A stretch of 25,261 bases of DNA, taken from the NCBI GenBank assembly GCA_002414385.1, contig DHZH01000008.1:242449-267709 (forward strand). The letters run 5' to 3'. This document shows, piece after piece, positions 22,661 through 25,261 of this stretch. The number at the start of each line of letters is the position of its first letter. Position 1 is the first letter of the stretch. Origin of the DNA: Gammaproteobacteria bacterium UBA5109 (lineage in GTDB: Bacteria > Pseudomonadota > Gammaproteobacteria > Pseudomonadales > Pseudohongiellaceae). A program made the position numbers and the translations under genes. The notes under the pieces are model-generated. The model saw nothing but the letters and a program-made list of their open reading frames with translations. It searched no databases and was not told where the DNA came from.

Positions 22661-24325
22661 ATGAAAAACAACAATCAGCAAGATAAGCATACAGAAACCA
22701 CTGAAAGTGTTCTGCCCCAGGTGGACAGAAGAGCTTTTCTCGGCCTGGGAGCTGTCGCCGCAGCTGGTGCCATTACTGCCGCGTCGCGATCTCAGGCGCA
22801 TGAAGTGTCAACTGTTCCCTATACTGACGGTGAAGTGGTTGAAATCGAAAGCGGCCGGATTCGTGGTTCCCGCCGCGGCAGCGTGCATGCCTTCCGGGGC
22901 GTACCTTATGGTGCTCCTACCGGGGGCAGCACTCGCTTTTTACCCACCAGCAAGGTGGAACCCTGGACCGGTGTACGGGATGCACTTGATATTGGCCCGC
23001 GCGCACCACAGACCCAGCGTCCATTGATTCATGAATGGGGCGTACTTTACCGTATGGAGCCATCCAGCGAAGATTGTCTGGTACTGAATGTCTGGAGCAA
23101 GGGGCTGAATGACAGCGCCAAACGGCCGGTTATGGTCTGGCTGCACGGCGGCGGTTTCTCCGGGGGATCTGCCGGAGGTCATGTCTATGACGGCACCAAC
23201 ATGGCCAATGATCATGATGTGGTCTTTGTCGGACTCAATCACCGTCTGAATGCCTTTGGTTTTCTCTATCTGCCTGAAATCGGTGGTGAAAAATATGCCC
23301 AGGCCAGTAATGTCGGCATGATGGATGTGGTCATGGCACTGGAATGGGTACGTGACAATATTGAAGTCTTCGGCGGCGACCCTGACAATGTCACCATCCT
23401 TGGCCAGTCCGGCGGTGGCGCGAAAGTCAGCACTCTGCTCGGGATGCCTGCAGCGCAGGGCCTGTACCACCGCGCCATCGCCCAGAGTGGCGCCCAGGTT
23501 CGTTCTGACACTCCTGATCGTGCCACAGAAACTGCCAGAAATGTCTTGCGCATGATGGATATCAGTCCCAATAATCTCGATGCCCTGCAGGATGTCCCTT
23601 TTTACATATTGCGAGATGCCCTGGCGCAAAACCCCGGTGTCGGTGGCTTTGGTCCGGTGGTTGATGGCAGCACCCTGCCCGCCCATGTGTTTGATCCGGC
23701 CGCGACAAACCTGTCAGCCGATATCCCCCTGATGATTGGTTCCACCGAAACTGAAATCACCTGGAACACCGGTCAGAGCTACGATGAGCTAAGTGATGAA
23801 GCGCTGCGATATTACGTCAAACAGGCGCTGAATACGGATGACCGTAATGCCAATCGTGCCATTGCGCTTTACCGCAGTAATCGGCCTCATGCCAGCAATC
23901 TGGACCTGTATTTGATCATGGCAACGGATGCTTCCGGCTTCCGTCAGGGAACCGATCTGCAGGCAGAACGCAAGGCGGCACTGGGGCGCGCACCGGTGTA
24001 CAAGTATTTCTTTACCTATTATTCACCGGTTCGTGATGGCGAACTGCGTTCCATGCACTGTATGGATATTCCCTTTGCCCTGGACAACACCGAAGTGGCT
24101 GCGCCTGCTATCGGTAGCGGGGATAATGTGCTGGTGCTGGAAAATATCATGTCTTCAGCCTGGGCCGCTTTTGCCCGTACCGGCAACCCCAGCCATGACG
24201 GCATGCCTGCCTGGTTGCCCTACACCAACAGCAACAAGGAAACCATGATTCTCAATACCGAGCCGGAACTGGTCAACAACCCGCGTGGTGATGAACTGGC
24301 ACTGGTGAACAGTATTATCAGTTAG
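22661..24325 (+). CDS. Tat-exported type B carboxylesterase
   Basis: A 554-residue carboxylesterase/lipase-family alpha/beta hydrolase. The N-terminus holds a Tat signal: VDRRAFLGLG with the twin Arg at 23-24, then a hydrophobic stretch ending near SQA (44-46), so it is exported folded. The catalytic apparatus is readable: oxyanion hole LHGGGFSGGS (about 161-170), nucleophile Ser250 in ILGQSGGGAKVS, an acid probably at Glu365 in IGSTETEITW, and His466 in RSMHCMDIPFAL. Cys139 in SEDCLVLNVW is the usual family landmark. Its ester substrate is unknown. A ribosome binding site (AAGGAAC) precedes the ATG. It ends the operon begun by the tandem NTF2-like gene and is followed by a strong terminator. 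Confidence 0.93.
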   Translation: MKNNNQQDKHTETTESVLPQVDRRAFLGLGAVAAAGAITAASRSQAHEVSTVPYTDGEVVEIESGRIRGSRRGSVHAFRGVPYGAPTGGSTRFLPTSKVEPWTGVRDALDIGPRAPQTQRPLIHEWGVLYRMEPSSEDCLVLNVWSKGLNDSAKRPVMVWLHGGGFSGGSAGGHVYDGTNMANDHDVVFVGLNHRLNAFGFLYLPEIGGEKYAQASNVGMMDVVMALEWVRDNIEVFGGDPDNVTILGQSGGGAKVSTLLGMPAAQGLYHRAIAQSGAQVRSDTPDRATETARNVLRMMDISPNNLDALQDVPFYILRDALAQNPGVGGFGPVVDGSTLPAHVFDPAATNLSADIPLMIGSTETEITWNTGQSYDELSDEALRYYVKQALNTDDRNANRAIALYRSNRPHASNLDLYLIMATDASGFRQGTDLQAERKAALGRAPVYKYFFTYYSPVRDGELRSMHCMDIPFALDNTEVAAPAIGSGDNVLVLENIMSSAWAAFARTGNPSHDGMPAWLPYTNSNKETMILNTEPELVNNPRGDELALVNSIIS

Positions 24326-24342
24326 GTATTCCGAAGCAGGAT

Positions 24343-24373
24343 AAAAAAGCCGGGTTTACTCCGGCTTTTTTTT
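24343..24373 (+). terminator. Rho-independent terminator after the carboxylesterase gene
   Basis: AAAAAAGCCGG (24343-24353) pairs with CCGGCTTTTTT from 24361, with a seven-base loop and a continuous T tract to about 24372. It lies 17 bases after the stop codon. Confidence 0.9.
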
Positions 24374-24935
24374 GTCTATCCAAAAGTTACTGCTAGCCCT
24401 TGAAAACGAATGTTGCAGGAATGCTGCACGACAAAATTCCAATTACGGGAAAAATTCGGGATAAAGGTGGAATTTTTGTATTTTTGACAGATTCGGGCAT
24501 CGGTTTTAAAGGCAAAAACCATATTTTTACTCCCTGACAGGTCACTGGTGGCCTGTATTTGGGCAATTTCACGACAAAAATTAATATTTCTTGCATAATC
24601 TATAATCGAACACAGTGTTTATTTTTTTGATCATTTGAAAAATGACCACTCCCAGACCTGTTAAATGCAAGTCTTGAATATATTTTATTATTTATTATCA
24701 ATAACTTATAACATTCAATTGCTGCTTATATATATCCCGCCATTTTTTCCTGCCAAAATATTCAAAACATTCTGCACAAATTGTGCAAAAAAAGGGTAGA
24801 CCGAAAAGCAGTTCCTGTATAACCTGAGGCGGCTAAATGCAATGTTTAGCACACATTAATGTGTGGAATAGTAGTTCTAGTAAAAGAAAGTACTAAAAAC
24901 ACAAAAAAACTTTATAAAAAAGAGGGAGTGTTACT
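24374..24935 (+). promoter_or_regulatory. Long AT-rich regulatory leader of the TonB-dependent receptor gene
   Basis: Over 560 bases without a convincing gene; becomes strongly AT-rich after about 24590. It contains a 15-bp palindrome TGCACAA-A-TTGTGCA (24773-24787), a GCTAAA/TTTAGC inverted repeat (24832-24850), a perfect 16-bp palindrome CACACATTAATGTGTG (24850-24865) and a TAGTA/TACTA inverted repeat about 15 bases beyond it. TATAAC (24818-24823) and TATAAT (24601-24606) are possible -10 elements, but neither has a good -35. The palindromes are likely regulator sites or leader-RNA hairpins. A minus-strand ORF here looks non-coding. Confidence 0.5.
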
Positions 24936-25261
24936 ATGAAAATTGTATCCAACAAGCATCGCCCCCTGGCTGCATCCATTGCAGCTGCAGTGGCGATGAC
25001 AACCTTGGTGGGTTCCGGTAGCGCCTTTGCACAAAGGGCTATCGAAGAAGTTGTGATCACGGCCGAGCGTCGTGAAGCAACCGAACAAACCACCTCCATT
25101 TCCATGGAAGTATTCACTGGTGAACAGCTTGCCAGCGATGGCATCAGGGAAGTTCGTGACCTGCAGAACGCCATGCCGGGTATCCAGATTCAGGATAACG
25201 GTAACGGCTCAGACGTAAACATCCGTGGTGTCGGTACCTCTGTATTCTCACCTGACGTACA
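24936..25261 (+). CDS. TonB-dependent outer membrane receptor (5' part only)
   Basis: The first 108 residues of a TonB-dependent receptor; the gene runs past the window end. A signal peptide (to about residue 32, ending SAFA) is followed by IEEVVITAERREATEQTTSISMEVFTG, the usual TonB-box and plug-domain entry. Next come REVRDLQNAMPGIQIQDNGNGSDVNIRGVGTS, the plug-domain phrase for N-terminal receptor plugs of the family common in Gram-negative polymer and vitamin uptake. An AGAGGGAG ribosome binding site lies about eight bases before the ATG. The substrate is not visible from this fragment; by position it could serve the exported hydrolases upstream. It has its own regulatory region after the esterase terminator. 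Confidence 0.93.
   Translation, partial: MKIVSNKHRPLAASIAAAVAMTTLVGSGSAFAQRAIEEVVITAERREATEQTTSISMEVFTGEQLASDGIREVRDLQNAMPGIQIQDNGNGSDVNIRGVGTSVFSPDV

Noticed and set aside
24393..24596. 67-codon minus-strand ORF in the receptor leader
   Set aside because: No ribosome binding site, no recognisable features, and a position in an AT-rich regulatory region.

Overview
The window looks like chromosomal DNA of a free-living, probably aquatic or marine, gammaproteobacterium. This is inference from gene content: a WcaJ/Wzy-type polysaccharide locus, Tpx, a short DksA-like protein, DUF2244 and FmdB-type proteins, a two-domain PPK2, a Tsx-like outer membrane channel, a TonB-dependent receptor and many exported hydrolase-like proteins. 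Base composition is moderate, and Gram-negative envelope signals (Sec and Tat leaders, an outer-membrane beta barrel) occur throughout. I saw no rRNA, tRNA, CRISPR array, phage or transposase gene.

Layout. (1) About 1-4.9 kb: edge of an exopolysaccharide/O-antigen locus. A CpsB/YwqE-type PHP phosphatase and a membrane-anchored unknown run on the plus strand, tail-to-tail with a minus-strand pair: an O-antigen-ligase-like polymerase followed by a WcaJ-type undecaprenyl-phosphate sugar transferase. A small secreted Asn/Gln-rich protein lies upstream of the pair and is separated from it by a terminator hairpin that almost touches the ligase start codon. (2) 5.1-9.3 kb: a membrane GAF sensor without an output domain, thiol peroxidase tpx, a secreted paraoxonase-like beta propeller, and a secreted protein with a lectin-like (DUF1554/endostatin-type) fold. 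(3) 9.3-10.9 kb: a DUF2244 membrane protein, an FmdB zinc ribbon, and an exported methyltransferase-like protein with a degraded SAM loop. (4) 11.0-15.0 kb: a tight three-gene operon: polyphosphate:AMP phosphotransferase, a GCS2-type carboxylate-amine ligase and an M14/AstE-type zinc amidohydrolase. It is preceded by a near-consensus FNR/Anr box at class II spacing. A short TraR/DksA-type regulator converges on its end. (5) 15.6-25.3 kb: a fumarylacetoacetase-family hydrolase behind a good sigma70 promoter; a 180-bp MITE-like palindrome; an exported cassette in which two homologous unknowns flank an MBL-fold hydrolase; a minus-strand set (Tsx-like channel, SMP-30-like propeller, NIPSNAP protein); a plus-strand pair (tandem NTF2-like protein, Tat-exported carboxylesterase); and the start of a TonB-dependent receptor behind a long, palindrome-rich leader.

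How the parts may work together. Region 5 reads as an uptake-and-hydrolysis locus for an unidentified, possibly ester- or lactone-containing, organic substrate. The receptor and channel would cross the outer membrane, exported esterase, lactonase-like and MBL proteins would act in the periplasm, and the FAH-family enzyme would act in the cytoplasm. Region 4 suggests an oxygen-responsive nucleotide/polyphosphate step co-expressed with an amide-bond-forming and amide-bond-breaking pair. Both readings are inference. The most unusual local signals are the terminator abutting the ligase start, the MITE-like element, the FNR-type promoter, and the duplicated exported family around the MBL gene.
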